This document shows positions 48,025 to 61,200 of a stretch of 64,000 nucleotides of DNA, piece after piece (positions within the stretch are counted from its first letter, which is position 1; each line of letters opens with the position of its first letter). Origin of the DNA: Balanoglossus misakiensis (lineage: Eukaryota; Hemichordata). The position numbers and the translations under genes are program-made. The stretch is from positions 14,568,998 through 14,632,997 of the forward strand of contig CM082581.2 in assembly GCA_040954595.2 (NCBI GenBank), read 5' to 3'. Under the pieces are notes generated by a model, which worked only from the letters and a program-made list of their open reading frames with translations, had not been told where the DNA came from and did no database searches.

Positions 48025-48580
48025 GCGCCATTACCACAGGAAGTCGCCGGCAACTTGGCCCAGATTCACCGCGCCGTTACGACAGGAAGTCGCCGGCAAC
48101 TTGGCCCAGATTCACCACGCCTTTACGACCGGAAGTCGCCGCAACTTGGCCCGGATTCACAGGAAGTCCCCGGCAACTTGGCCCAGATTCTTGCGCCGTT
48201 ACGACCGGAAGTCGCCGGCAACTTGGCCCAGATTCACCGCGCCGTTACCACCGGAAGTCGTCGGCAACTTGGCCCGGATTCACAGGAAGTCTCCGGCAAC
48301 TTGGCCCAGATTCTTGCGCCGTTACGACCGGAAGTCGCCGGCAACTTGGCCCAGATTCACCGCGCCATTACCACCGGAAGTCGCCGGCAACTTGGCCCTG
48401 ATTCACCGCGCCGTTACGACCGGAAGTTGCCGCAACTTGGCCCGGATTCACAGGAAGTCTCCGGCAACTTGGCCCAGATTCTTGCGCCGTTACGACCGGA
48501 AGTCGCCGGCAACTTGGCCCAGATTCACCGCGCCGTTACGACCGGAAGTCGCCGGCAACTTGGCCCGGATTCACCACGCC
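48025..48580. repeat. 46-bp satellite, interspersed block 2
   Basis: Starts GCGCCATTACCACAGG and ends GGATTCACCACGCC, the same right boundary as the main block. Confidence 0.9.
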
Positions 48581-49116
48581 AACCAGATACCCAACCCCTT
48601 CGACCGCCAGGCTACGGCCGGAAGTGGAGGCCAACCTGATACCCAACCCCTTCGACCGCCAGGCTACGGCCGGAAGTGGAGGCCAACCTGATACCCAACC
48701 CCTTCGACCGCCAGGCTACGGCCGGAAGTGGAGGCCAACCTGATACCCAACCCCTTCGACCGCCAGGCTACGGCCGGAAGTGGAGGCCAACCTGATACCC
48801 AACCCCTTCGACCGCAAGGCTACGGCCGGAAGTGGAGGCCAACCTGATACCCAACCCCTTCGACCGCCAGGCTACGGCCGGAAGTGGAGGCCAACCTGAT
48901 ACCCAACGCCTTCGACCGCCAGGCTACGGCCGGAAGTGGAGGCCAACCTGATACCCAACCCCTTCGACCGCCAGGCTACGGCCGGAAGTGGAGGCCAACC
49001 TGATACCCAACCCCTTCGACCGCCAGGCTACGGCCGGAAGTGGAGGCCAACCAGATACCCAACCCCTTCGACCGCCAGGCTACGGCCGGAAGTGGAGGCC
49101 AACCTTATACCCAACC
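48581..49116. repeat. 52-bp satellite, block 2
   Basis: About ten units with the GACCGCC variant; one unit has CGCAAGG for CGCCAGG (48,815) and one AACGCC for AACCCC (48,906). Confidence 0.9.
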
Positions 49117-49504
49117 GCGCCATTACCACAGGAAGTCGCCGGCAACTTGGCCCAGATTCACCGCGCCGTTACCACCGGAAGTCGTCGGCAACTTGGCCCG
49201 GATTCACAGGAAGTCTCCGGCAACTTGGCCCAGATTCTTGCGCCGTTACGACCGGAAGTCGCCGGCAACTTGGCCCAGATTCACCGCGCCGTTACCACCG
49301 GAAGTCGCCGGCAACTTGGCCCTGATTCACCGCGCCGTTACGACCGGAAGTTGCCGCAACTTGGCCCGGATTCACAGGAAGTCTCCGGCAACTTGGCCCA
49401 GATTCTTGCGCCGTTACGACCGGAAGTCGCCGGCAACTTGGCCCAGATTCACCGCGCCGTTACGACCGGAAGTCGCCGGCAACTTGGCCCGGATTCACCA
49501 CGCC
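49117..49504. repeat. 46-bp satellite, interspersed block 3
   Basis: A shorter version of block 2 with the same two boundaries, lacking an internal part of about 170 bp. Confidence 0.9.
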
Positions 49505-50040
49505 AACCAGATACCCAACCCCTTCGACCGCCAGGCTACGGCCGGAAGTGGAGGCCAACCTGATACCCAACCCCTTCGACCGCCAGGCTACGGCCGGAAG
49601 TGGAGGCCAACCTGATACCCAACCCCTTCGACCGCCAGGCTACGGCCGGAAGTGGAGGCCAACCTGATACCCAACCCCTTCGACCGCCAGGCTACGGCCG
49701 GAAGTGGAGGCCAACCTGATACCCAACCCCTTCGACCGCCAGGCTACGGCCGGAAGTGGAGGCCAACCTGATACCCAACCCCTTCGACCGCCAGGCTACG
49801 GCCGGAAGTGGAGGCCAACCTGATACCCAACCCCTTCGACCGCCAGGCTACGGCCGGAAGTGGAGGCCAACCTGATACCCAACCCCTTCGACCGCCAGGC
49901 TACGGCCGGAAGTGGAGGCCAACCTGATACCCAACCCCTTCGACCGCCAGGCTACGGCCGGAAGTGGAGGCCAACCAGATACCCAACCCCTTCGACCGCC
50001 AGGCTACGGCCGGAAGTGGAGGCCAACCTTATACCCAACC
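49505..50040. repeat. 52-bp satellite, block 3
   Basis: About ten units, ending in the recurring AACCTTATACCCAACC boundary. Confidence 0.9.
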
Positions 50041-51814
50041 GCGCCATTACCACAGGAATTCGCCGGCAACTTGGCCCAGATTCACCGCGCCGTTACGACA
50101 GGAAGTCGCCGGCAACTTGGCCCAGATTCACCACGCCTTTACGACCGGAAGTCGCCGCAACTTGGCCCGGATTCACAGGAAGTCCCCGGCAACTTGGCCC
50201 AGATTCTTGCGCCGTTACGACCGGAAGTCGCCGGCAACTTGGCCCAGATTCACCGCGCCGTTACCACCGGAAGTCGTCGGCAACTTGGCCCGGATTCACA
50301 GGAAGTCCCCGGCAACTTGGCCCAGATTCTTGCGCCGTTACGACCGGAAGTCGCCGGCAACTTGGCCCAGATTCACCGCGCCGTTACCACCGGAAGTCGC
50401 CGGCAACTTGGCCCTGATTCACCGCGCCGTTACGACCGGAAGTTGCCGCAACTTGGCCCAGATTCACCGCGCCGTTACCACCGGAAGTCGTCGGCAACTT
50501 GGCCCGGATTCACAGGAAGTCTCCGGCAACTTGGCCCAGATTCTTGCGCCGTTACGACCGGAAGTCGCCGGCAACTTGGCCCAGATTCACCGCGCCGTTA
50601 CCACCGGAAGTCGCCGGCAACTTGGCCCTGATTCACCGCGCCGTTACGACCGGAAGTTGCCGCAACTTGGCCCGGATTCACAGGAAGTCTCCGGCAACTT
50701 GGCCCAGATTCTTGCGCCGTTACGACCGGAAGTCGCTGGCAACTTGGCCCAGATTCACCGCGCCGTTACGACCGGAAGTCGCCGGCAACTTGGCCCGGAT
50801 TCACCACGCCAACCAGATACCCAACCCCTTCGACCGCCAGGCTACGGCCGGAAGTGGAGGCCAACCTGATACCCAACCCCTTCGACCGCCAGGCTACGGC
50901 CGGAAGTGGAGGCCAACCAGATACCCAACCCCTTCGACCGCCAGGCTACGGCCGGAAGTGGAGGCCAACCTGATACCCAACCCCTTCGACCGCCAGGCTA
51001 CGGCCGGAAGTGGAGGCCAACCTGATACCCAACCCCTTCGACTGCCAGGCTACGGCCGGAAGTGGAGGCCAACCTGATACCCAACCCCTTCGACCGCCAG
51101 GCTACGGCCGGAAGTGGAGGCCAACCTGATACCCAACCCCTTCGACCGCCAGGCTACGGCCGGAAGTGGAGGCCAACCTGATACCCAACCCCTTCGACCG
51201 CCAGGCTACGGCCGGAAGTGGAGGCCAACCTGATACCCAACCCCTTCGACCGCCAGGCTACGGCCGGAAGTGGAGGCCAACCTGATACCCAACCCCTTCG
51301 ACCGCCAGGCTACGGCCGGAAGTGGAGGCCAACCTGATACCCAACCCCTTCGACCGCCAGGCTACGGCCGGAAGTGGAGGCCAACCTGATACCCAACCCC
51401 TTCGACCGCCAGGCTACGGCCGGAAGTGGAGGCCAACCTGATACCCAACCCCTTCGACCGCCAGGCTACGGCCGGAAGTGGAGGCCAACCTGATACCCAA
51501 CCCCTTCGACCGCCAGGCTACGGCCGGAAGTGGAGGCCAACCTGATACCCAACCCCTTCGACCGCCAGGCTACGGCCGGAAGTGGAGGCCAACCTGATAC
51601 CCAACCCCTTCGACCGCCAGGCTACGGCCGGAAGTGGAGGCCAACCTGATACCCAACCCCTTCGACCGCCAGGCTACGGCCGGAAGTGGAGGCCAACCTG
51701 ATACCCAACCCCTTCGACCGCCAGGCTACGGCCGGAAGTGGAGGCCAACCAGATACCCAACCCCTTCGACCGCCAGGCTACGGCCGGAAGTGGAGGCCAA
51801 CCTTATACCCAACC
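50041..51814. repeat. 1,774-bp composite unit: 46-bp block (50,041-50,810) plus 52-bp block (50,811-51,814)
   Basis: The 770-bp 46-type part recurs at 51,815-52,584, an exact offset of 1,774 bp, with only scattered differences (for example GGAATTCGCC at 50,055 against GGAAGTCGCC). Confidence 0.9.
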
Positions 51815-52584
51815 GCGCCATTACCACAGGAAGTCGCCGGCAACTTGGCCCAGATTCACCGCGCCGTTACGACAGGAAGTCGCCGGCAACTTGGCCCAGA
51901 TTCACCACGCCTTTACGACCGGAAGTCGCCGCAACTTGGCCCGGATTCACAGGAAGTCCCCGGCAACTTGGCCCAGATTCTTGCGCCGTTACGACCGGAA
52001 GTCGCCGGCAACTTGGCCCAGATTCACCGCGCCGTTACCACCGGAAGTCGTCGGCAACTTGGCCCGGATTCACAGGAAGTCCCCGGCAACTTGGCCCAGA
52101 TTCTTGCGCCGTTACGACCGGAAGTCGCCGGCAACTTGGCCCAGATTCACCGCGCCGTTACCACCGGAAGTCGCCGGCAACTTGGCCCTGATTCACCGCG
52201 CCGTTACGACCGGAAGTTGCCGCAACTTGGCCCAGATTCACCGCGCCGTTACCACCGGAAGTCGTCGGCAACTTGGCCCGGATTCACAGGAAGTCTCCGG
52301 CAACTTGGCCCAGATTCTTGCGCTGTTACGACCGGAAGTCGCCGGCAACTTGGCCCAGATTCACCGCGCCGTTACCACCGGAAGTCGCCGGCAACTTGGC
52401 CCTGATTCACCGCGCCGTTACGACCGGAAGTTGCCGCAACTTGGCCCGGATTCACAGGAAGTCTCCGGCAACTTGGCCCAGATTCTTGCGCCGTTACGAC
52501 CGGAAGTCGCTGGCAACTTGGCCCAGATTCACCGCGCCGTTACGACCGGAAGTCGCCGGCAACTTGGCCCGGATTCACCACGCC
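51815..52584. repeat. 46-bp satellite, second copy of the 770-bp block
   Basis: Near-identical to 50,041-50,810; it differs at one GCTGTTACG for GCCGTTACG, among others. Confidence 0.9.
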
Positions 52585-53316
52585 AACCAGATACCCAACC
52601 CCTTCGACCGCCAGGCTACGGCCGGAAGTGGAGGCCAACCTGATACCCAACCCCTTCGACCGCCAGGCTACGGCCGGAAGTGGAGGCCAACCTGATACCC
52701 AACCCCTTCGACCGCCAGGCTACGGCGGGAAGTGGAGGCCAACCTGATACCCAACCCCTTCGACCGCCAGGCTACGGCGGGAAGTGGAGGCCAACCTGAT
52801 ACCCAACCCCTTCGACCGCCAGGCTACGGCGGGAAGTGGAGGCCAACCTGATACCCAACCCCTTCGACCGCCAGGCTACGGCCGGAAGTGGAGGCCAACC
52901 AGATACCCAACCCCTTCGACCGCCAGGCTACGGCCGGAAGTGGAGGCCAACCAGATACCCAACCCCTTCGACCGCCAGCTACGGCCGGAAGTGGAGGCCA
53001 ACCTGATACCCAACCCCTTCGACCGCCAGGCTACGGCCGGAAGTGGAGGCCAACCTGATACCCAACCCCTTCGTCGCCAGGCTACGGCCGGAAGTGGAGG
53101 CCAACCAGATACCCAACCCCTTCGACCGCCAGGCTACGGCCGGAAGTGGAGGCCAACCAGATACCCAACCCCTTCGACCGCCAGGCTACGGCCGGAAGTG
53201 GAGGCCAACCTGATACCCAACCCCTTCGACCGCCAGGCTACGGCCGGAAGTGGAGGCCAACCTGATACCCAACCCCTTCGACCGCCAGGCTACGGCCGGA
53301 AGTGGAGGCCAACCTG
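52585..53316. repeat. 52-bp satellite, block with GGCGGGAAG variants
   Basis: Three consecutive units carry TACGGCGGGAAG for TACGGCCGGAAG. Near 52,977 and 53,072 small deletions shorten units (CGCCAGCTACG, TTCGTCGCC). Confidence 0.9.
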
Positions 53317-54149
53317 TTACGACAGGAAGTCGCCGGCAACTTGGCCCAGATTCACGCCGTTACGACCGGAAGTCGCCATCAACTTGGCCCAGATTCACCG
53401 CGCCGTTACGACAGGAAGTCGCCGGCAACTTGGCCCAGATTCACCGCGCCGTTACGACAGGAAGTCGCCGGCAACTTGGCCCAGATTCACCACGCCTTTA
53501 CGACCGGAAGTCGCCGAAACTTGGCCCGGATTCACTGCGCCGTTCCGACCGGAAGTCGCCGGCAACTTGGCCAAGATTCAACTCGCCGTTCCGACCGAAA
53601 GTCGCCGGCAACTTGGCCAAGATTCAACTCGCCGTTACGACCGGAAGTCGGCGGCAACTTGGCCAAGATTCACGCCGTTACGACCGGAAGTCGCCATCAA
53701 CTTGGCCCAGATTCACCGCGCCGTTACGACAGGAAGTCGCCGGCAACTTGGCCCAGATTCACCGCGCCGTTACCACCGGAAGTCGCCGGCAACTTGGCCC
53801 TGATTCACCGCGCCGTTACGACCGGAAGTCGCCGCAACTTGGCCCGGATTCACAGGAAGTCCCCGGCAACTTGGCCCAGATTCTTGCGCCGTTACGACCG
53901 GAAGTCGCCGGCAACTTGGCCCAGATTCACCGCGCCGCTACCACCGGAAGTCGCCGGCAACTTGGCCCTGATTCACCGCGCCGTTACGACCGGAAGTTGC
54001 CGCAACTTGGCCCGGATTCACAGGAAGTCTCGGCAACTTGGCCCAGATTCTTGCGCCGATACGACCGGAAGTCGCCGGCAACTTGGCCCAGATTCACCGC
54101 GCCGTTACGACCGGAAGTCGCCGGCAACTTGGCCCGGATTCACCACGCC
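53317..54149. repeat. 46-bp satellite, interspersed block 5
   Basis: Enters at a different left boundary, AACCTG|TTACGACAGG, shared only with the next block. It ends with the common CACCACGCC boundary. Confidence 0.9.
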
Positions 54150-54882
54150 AACCAGATACCCAACCCCTTCGACCGCCAGGCTACGGCCGGAAGTGGAGGC
54201 CAACCTGATACCCGACCCCTTCGACCGCCAGGCTACGGCCGGAAGTGGAGGCCAACCTGATACCCAACCCCTTCGACCGCCAGGCTACGGCCGGAAGTGG
54301 AGGCCAACCTGATGCCCAACCCCTTCGACCGCCAGGCTACGGCCGGAAGTGGAGGCCAACCTGATGCCCAACCCCTTCGACCGCCAGGCTACGGCCGGAA
54401 GTAGAGGCCAACCTGATACCCAACCCCTTCGACCGCCAGGCTACGGCCGGAAGTGGAGGCCAACCTGATACCCAACCCCTTCGACCGCCAGGCTACGGCC
54501 GGAAGTGGAGGCCAACCTGATACCCAACCCCTTCGACCGCCAGGCTACGGCGGGAAGTGGAGGCCAACCTGATACCCAACCCCTTCGACCGCCAGGCTAC
54601 GGCGGGAAGTGGAGGCCAACCTGATACCCAACCCCTTCGACCGCCAGGCTACGGCCGGAAGTGGAGGCCAACCTGATACCCAACCCCTTCGACCGCCAGG
54701 CTACGGCGGGAAGTGGAGGCCAACCTGATACCCAACCCCTTCGACCGCCAGGCTACGGCCGGAAGTGGAGGCCAACCTGATACCCAACCCTTCGACCGCC
54801 AGGCTACGGCCGGAAGTGGAGGCCAACCTGATACCCAACCCCTTCGACCGCCAGGCTACGGCCGGAAGTGGAGGCCAACCTG
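54150..54882. repeat. 52-bp satellite with GATGCCC and GGCGGG variants
   Basis: About 14 units, some carrying CTGATGCCC instead of CTGATACCC. Confidence 0.9.
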
Positions 54883-55229
54883 TTACGACAGGAAGTCGCC
54901 GGCAACTTGGCCCAGATTCACGCCGTTACGACCGGAAGTCGCCATCAACTTGGCCCAGATTCACCGCGCCGTTACGACAGGAAGTCGCCGGCAACTTGGC
55001 CCAGATTCACCGCGCCGTTACCACCGGAAGTCGCCGGCAACTTGGCCCTGATTCACCGCGCCGTTACGACCGGAAGTTGCCGCAACTTGGCCCGGATTCA
55101 CAGGAAGTCTCGGCAACTTGGCCCAGATTCTTGCGCCGATACGACCGGAAGTCGCCGGCAACTTGGCCCAGATTCACCGCGCCGTTACGACCGGAAGTCG
55201 CCGGCAACTTGGCCCGGATTCACCACGCC
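54883..55229. repeat. 46-bp satellite, last interspersed block
   Basis: A shortened version of the 53,317 block with identical boundaries on both sides. No 46-bp unit occurs distal to it. Confidence 0.9.
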
Positions 55230-58200
55230 AACCAGATACCCAATCCCTTCGACCGCCAGGCTACGGCCGGAAGTGGAGGCCAACCTGATGCCCAACCCCT
55301 TCGACCGCCAGGCTACGGCCGGAAGTGGAGGCCAACCTGATGCCCAACCCCTTCGACCGCCAGGCTACGGCCGGAAGTGGAGGCCAACCTGATGCCCAAC
55401 CCCTTCGACCGCCAGGCTACGGCCGGAAGTGGAGGCCAACCTGATGCCCAACCCCTTCGACCGCCAGGCTACGGCCGGAAGTGGAGGCCAACCAGATGCC
55501 CAACCCCTTCGACCGCCAGGCTACGGCCGGAAGTGGAGGCCAACCTGATACCCAACCCCTTCGACCGCCAGGCTACGGCCGGAAGTGGAGGCCAACCTGA
55601 TACCCAACCCCTTCGACCGCCAGGCTACGGCCGGAAGTGGAGGCCAACCTGATACCCAACCCCTTCGACCGCCAGGCTACGGCGGGAAGTGGAGGCCAAC
55701 CTGATACCCAACCCCTTCGGCCGCCAGGCTACGGCGGGAAGTGGAGGCCAACCTGATACCCAACCCCTTCGGCCGCCAGGCTACGGCGGGAAGTGGAGGC
55801 CAACCAGATACCCAACCCCTTCGGCCGCCAGGCTACGGCGGGAAGTGGAGGCCAACCAGATACCCAACCCCTTCGGCCGCCAGGCTACGGCCGGAAGTGG
55901 AGGCCAACCAGATACCCAACCCCTTCGGCCGCCAGGCTACGGCCGGAAGTGGAGGCCAACCTGATACCCAACCCCTTCGGCCGCCAGGCTACGGCCGGAA
56001 GTGGAGGCCAACCTGATACCCAACCCCTTCGGCCGCCAGGCTACGGCCGGAAGTGGAGGCCAACCTGATACCCAACCCCTTCGGCCGCCAGGCTACGGCC
56101 GGAAGTGGAGGCCAACCTGATACCCAACCCCTTCGGCCGCCAGGCTACGGCCGGAAGTGGAGGCCAACCTGATACCCAACCCCTTCGGCCGCCAGGCTAC
56201 GGCCGGAAGTGGAGGCCAACCTGATACCCAACCCCTTCGGCCGCCAGGCTACGGCCGGAAGTGGAGGCCAACCTGATACCCAACCCCTTCGGCCGCCAGG
56301 CTACGGCCGGAAGTGGAGGCCAACCTGATACCCAACCCCTTCGGCCGCCAGGCTACGGCCGGAAGTGGAGGCCAACCTGATACCCAACCCCTTCGGCCGC
56401 CAGGCTACGGCCGGAAGTGGAGGCCAACCTGATACCCAACCCCTTCGGCCGCCAGGCTACGGCCGGAAGTGGAGGCCAACCTGATACCCAACCCCTTCGG
56501 CCGCCAGGCTACGGCCGGAAGTGGAGGCCAACCTGATACCCAACCCCTTCGGCCGCCAGGCTACGGCCGGAAGTGGAGGCCAACCTGATACCCAACCCTT
56601 CGGCCGCCAGGCTACGGCCGGAAGTGGAGGCCAACCTGATACCCAACCCCTTCGGCCGCCAGGCTACGGCCGGAAGTGGAGGCCAACCTGATACCCAACC
56701 CCTTCGGCCGCCAGGCTACGGCCGGAAGTGGAGGCCAACCTGATACCCAACCCCTTCGGCCGCCAGGCTACGGCCGGAAGTGGAGGCCAACCTGATACCC
56801 AACCCCTTCGGCCGCCAGGCTACGGCCGGAAGTGGAGGCCAACCTGATACCCAACCCCTTCGGCCGCCAGGCTACGGCCGGAAGTGGAGGCCAACCTGAT
56901 ACCCAACCCCTTCGGCCGCCAGGCTACGGCCGGAAGTGGAGGCCAACCTGATACCCAACCCCTTCGGCCGCCAGGCTACGGCCGGAAGTGGAGGCCAACC
57001 TGATACCCAACCCCTTCGGCCGCCAGGCTACGGCCGGAAGTGGAGGCCAACCTGATACCCAACCCCTTCGGCCGCCAGGCTACGGCCGGAAGTGGAGGCC
57101 AACCTGATACCCAACCCCTTCGGCCGCCAGGCTACGGCCGGAAGTGGAGGCCAACCTGATACCCAACCCTTCGGCCGCCAGGCTACGGCCGGAAGTGGAG
57201 GCCAACCTGATACCCAACCCCTTCGGCCGCCAGGCTACGGCCGGAAGTGGAGGCCAACCTGATACCCAACCCCTTCGGCCGCCAGGCTACGGCCGGAAGT
57301 GGAGGCCAACCTGATACCCAACCCCTTCGGCCGCCAGGCTACGGCCGGAAGTGGAGGCCAACCTGATACCCAACCCCTTCGGCCGCCAGGCTACGGCCGG
57401 AAGTGGAGGCCAACCTGATACCCAACCCCTTCGGCCGCCAGGCTACGGCCGGAAGTGGAGGCCAACCTGATACCCAACCCCTTCGGCCGCCAGGCTACGG
57501 CCGGAAGTGGAGGCCAACCTGATACCCAACCCCTTCGGCCGCCAGGCTACGGCCGGAAGTGGAGGCCAACCTGATACCCAACCCCTTCGGCCGCCAGGCT
57601 ACGGCCGGAAGTGGAGGCCAACCTGATACCCAACCCCTTCGGCCGCCAGGCTACGGCCGGAAGTGGAGGCCAACCTGATACCCAACCCCTTCGGCCGCCA
57701 GGCTACGGCCGGAAGTGGAGGCCAACCTGATACCCAACCCCTTCGGCCGCCAGGGCTACGGCCGGAAGTGGAGGCCAACCAGATACCCAACCCCTTCGGC
57801 CGCCAGGCTACGGCCGGAAGTGGAGGCCAACCAGATACCCAACCCTTCGGCCGCCAGGCTACGGCCGGAAGTGGAGGCCAACCTGATACCCAACCCCTTC
57901 GGCCGCCAGGCTACGGCCGGGAAGTGGAGGCCAACCTGATACCCAACCCCTTCGGCCGCCAGGCTACGGCCGGAAGTGGAGGCCAACCTGATACCCAACC
58001 CCTTCGGCCGCCAGGCTACGGCCGGAAGTGGAGGCCAACCTGATACCCAACCCCTTCGGCCGCCAGGCTACGGCGGAAGTGGAGGCCAACCTGATACCCA
58101 ACCCCTTCGGCCGCCAGGCTACGGCCGGAAGTGGAGGCCAACCTGATACCCAACCCCTTCGGCCGCCAGGCTACGGCCGGAAGTGGAGGCCAACCTGATA

Positions 58201-61200
58201 CCCAACCCCTTCGGCCGCCAGGCTACGGCCGGAAGTGGAGGCCAACCTGATACCCAACCCCTTCGGCCGCCAGGCTACGGCCGGAAGTGGAGGCCAACCT
58301 GATACCCAACCCCTTCGGCCGCCAGGCTACGGCCGGAAGTGGAGGCCAACCTGATACCCAACCCCTTCGGCCGCCAGGCTACGGCCGGAAGTGGAGGCCA
58401 ACCTGATACCCAACCCCTTCGGCCGCCAGGCTACGGCCGGAAGTGGAGGCCAACCTGATACCCAACCCCTTCGGCCGCCAGGCTACGGCCGGAAGTGGAG
58501 GCCAACCTGTTACCCAACCCCTTCGGCCGCCAGGCTACGGCCGGAAGTGGAGGCCAACCTGATACCCAACCCCTTCGGCCGCCAGGCTACGGCCGGAAGT
58601 GGAGGCCAACCTGATACCCAACCCCTTCGGCCGCCAGGCTACGGCCGGAAGTGGAGGCCAACCTGATACCCAACCCCTTCGGCCGCCAGGCTACGGCCGG
58701 AAGTGGAGGCCAACCTGATACCCAACCCCTTCGGCCGCCATTCTACGGCCGGGAAGTGGAGGCCAACCTGATACCCAACCCCTTCGGCCGCCAGGCTACG
58801 GCCGGAAGTGGAGGCCAACCTGATACCCAACCCCTTCGGCCGCCAGGCTACGGCCGGAAGTGGAGGCCAACCTGATACCCAACCCCTTCGGCCGCCAGGC
58901 TACGGCCGGAAGTGGAGGCCAACCTGATACCCAACCCCTTCGGCCGCCAGGCTACGGCCGGAAGTGGAGGCCAACCTGATACCCAACCCCTTCGGCCGCC
59001 AGGCTACGGCCGGAAGTGGAGGCCAACCTGATACCCAACCCCTTCGGCCGCCAGGCTACGGCCGGAAGTGGAGGCCAACCTGATACCCAACCCCTTCGGC
59101 CGCCAGGCTACGGCCGGAAGTGGAGGCCAACCTGATACCCAACCCCTTCGGCCGCCAGGCTACGGCCGGAAGTGGAGGCCAACCTGTTACCCAACCCCTT
59201 CGGCCGCCAGGCTACGGCCGGAAGTGGAGGCCAACCTGATACCCAACCCCTTCGGCCGCCAGGCTACGGCCGGAAGTGGAGGCCAACCTGATACCCAACC
59301 CCTTCGGCCGCCAGGCTACGGCCGGAAGTGGAGGCCAACCTGATACCCAACCCCTTCGGCCGCCAGGCTACGGCCGGAAGTGGAGGCCAACCTGATACCC
59401 AACCCCTTCGGCCGCCAGGCTACGGCCGGAAGTGGAGGCCAACCTGATACCCAACCCCTTCGGCCGCCAGGCTACGGCCGGAAGTGGAGGCCAACCTGAT
59501 ACCCAACCCCTTCGGCCGCCAGGCTACGGCCGGAAGTGGAGGCCAACCTGATACCCAACCCCTTCGGCCGCCAGGCTACGGCCGGAAGTGGAGGCCAACC
59601 TGATACCCAACCCCTTCGGCCGCCAGGCTACGGCCGGAAGTGGAGGCCAACCTGATACCCAACCCCTTCGGCCGCCAGGCTACGGCCGGAAGTGGAGGCC
59701 AACCTGATACCCAACCCCTTCGGCCGCCAGGCTACGGCCGGAAGTGGAGGCCAACCTGATACCCAACCCCTTCGGCCGCCAGGCTACGGCCGGAAGTGGA
59801 GGCCAACCTGATACCCAACCCCTTCGGCCGCCAGGCTACGGCCGGAAGTGGAGGCCAACCTGATACCCAACCCCTTCGGCCGCCAGGCTACGGCCGGAAG
59901 TGGAGGCCAACCTGATACCCAACCCTTCGGCCGCCAGGCTACGGCCGGAAGTGGAGGCCAACCTGATACCCAACCCCTTCGGCCGCCAGGCTACGGCCGG
60001 AAGTGGAGGCCAACCTGATACCCAACCCCTTCGGCCGCCAGGCTACGGCCGGAAGTGGAGGCCAACCTGATACCCAACCCCTTCGGCCGCCAGGCTACGG
60101 CCGGAAGTGGAGGCCAACCTGATACCCAACCCCTTCGGCCGCCAGGCTACGGCCGGAAGTGGAGGCCAACCTGATACCCAACCCCTTCGGCCGCCAGGCT
60201 ACGGCCGGAAGTGGAGGCCAACCTGATACCCAACCCCTTCGGCCGCCAGGCTACGGCCGAAGTGGAGGCCAACCTGATACCCAACCCCTTCGGCCGCCAG
60301 GCTACGGCCGGAAGTGGAGGCCAACCTGTTACCCAACCCCTTCGGCCGCCAGGCTACGGCCGGAAGTGGAGGCCAACCTGATACCCAACCCCTTCGGCCG
60401 CCATTCTACGGCCGGAAGTGGAGGCCAACCTGATACCCAAACCCCTTCGGCCGCCATTCTACGGCCGGAAGTGGAGGCCAACCTGATACCCAACCCCTTC
60501 GGCCGCCAGGCTACGGCCGGAAGTGGAGGCCAACCTGATACCCAACCCCTTCGGCCGCCAGGCTACGGCCGGAAGTGGAGGCCAACCTGATACCCAACCC
60601 CTTCGGCCGCCAGGCTACGGCCGGAAGTGGAGGCCAACCTGATACCCAACCCCTTCGGCCGCCAGGCTACGGCCGGAAGTGGAGGCCAACCTGATACCCA
60701 ACCCCTTCGGCCGCCAGGCTACGGCCGGAAGTGGAGGCCAACCTGATACCCAACCCCTTCGGCCGCCAGGCTACGGCCGGAAGTGGAGGCCAACCTGATA
60801 CCCAACCCCTTCGGCCGCCAGGCTACGGCCGGAAGTGGAGGCCAACCTGATACCCAACCCCTTCGGCCGCCAGGCTACGGCCGGAAGTGGAGGCCAACCT
60901 GATACCCAACCCCTTCGGCCGCCAGGCTACGGCCGGAAGTGGAGGCCAACCTGATACCCAACCCCTTCGGCCGCCAGGCTACGGCCGGAAGTGGAGGCCA
61001 ACCTGATACCCAACCCCTTCGGCCGCCAGGCTACGGCCGGAAGTGGAGGCCAACCTGATACCCAACCCCTTCGGCCGCCAGGCTACGGCCGGAAGTGGAG
61101 GCCAACCTGATACCCAACCCCTTCGGCCGCCAGGCTACGGCCGGAAGTGGAGGCCAACCTGATACCCAACCCCTTCGGCCGCCAGGCTACGGCCGGAAGT

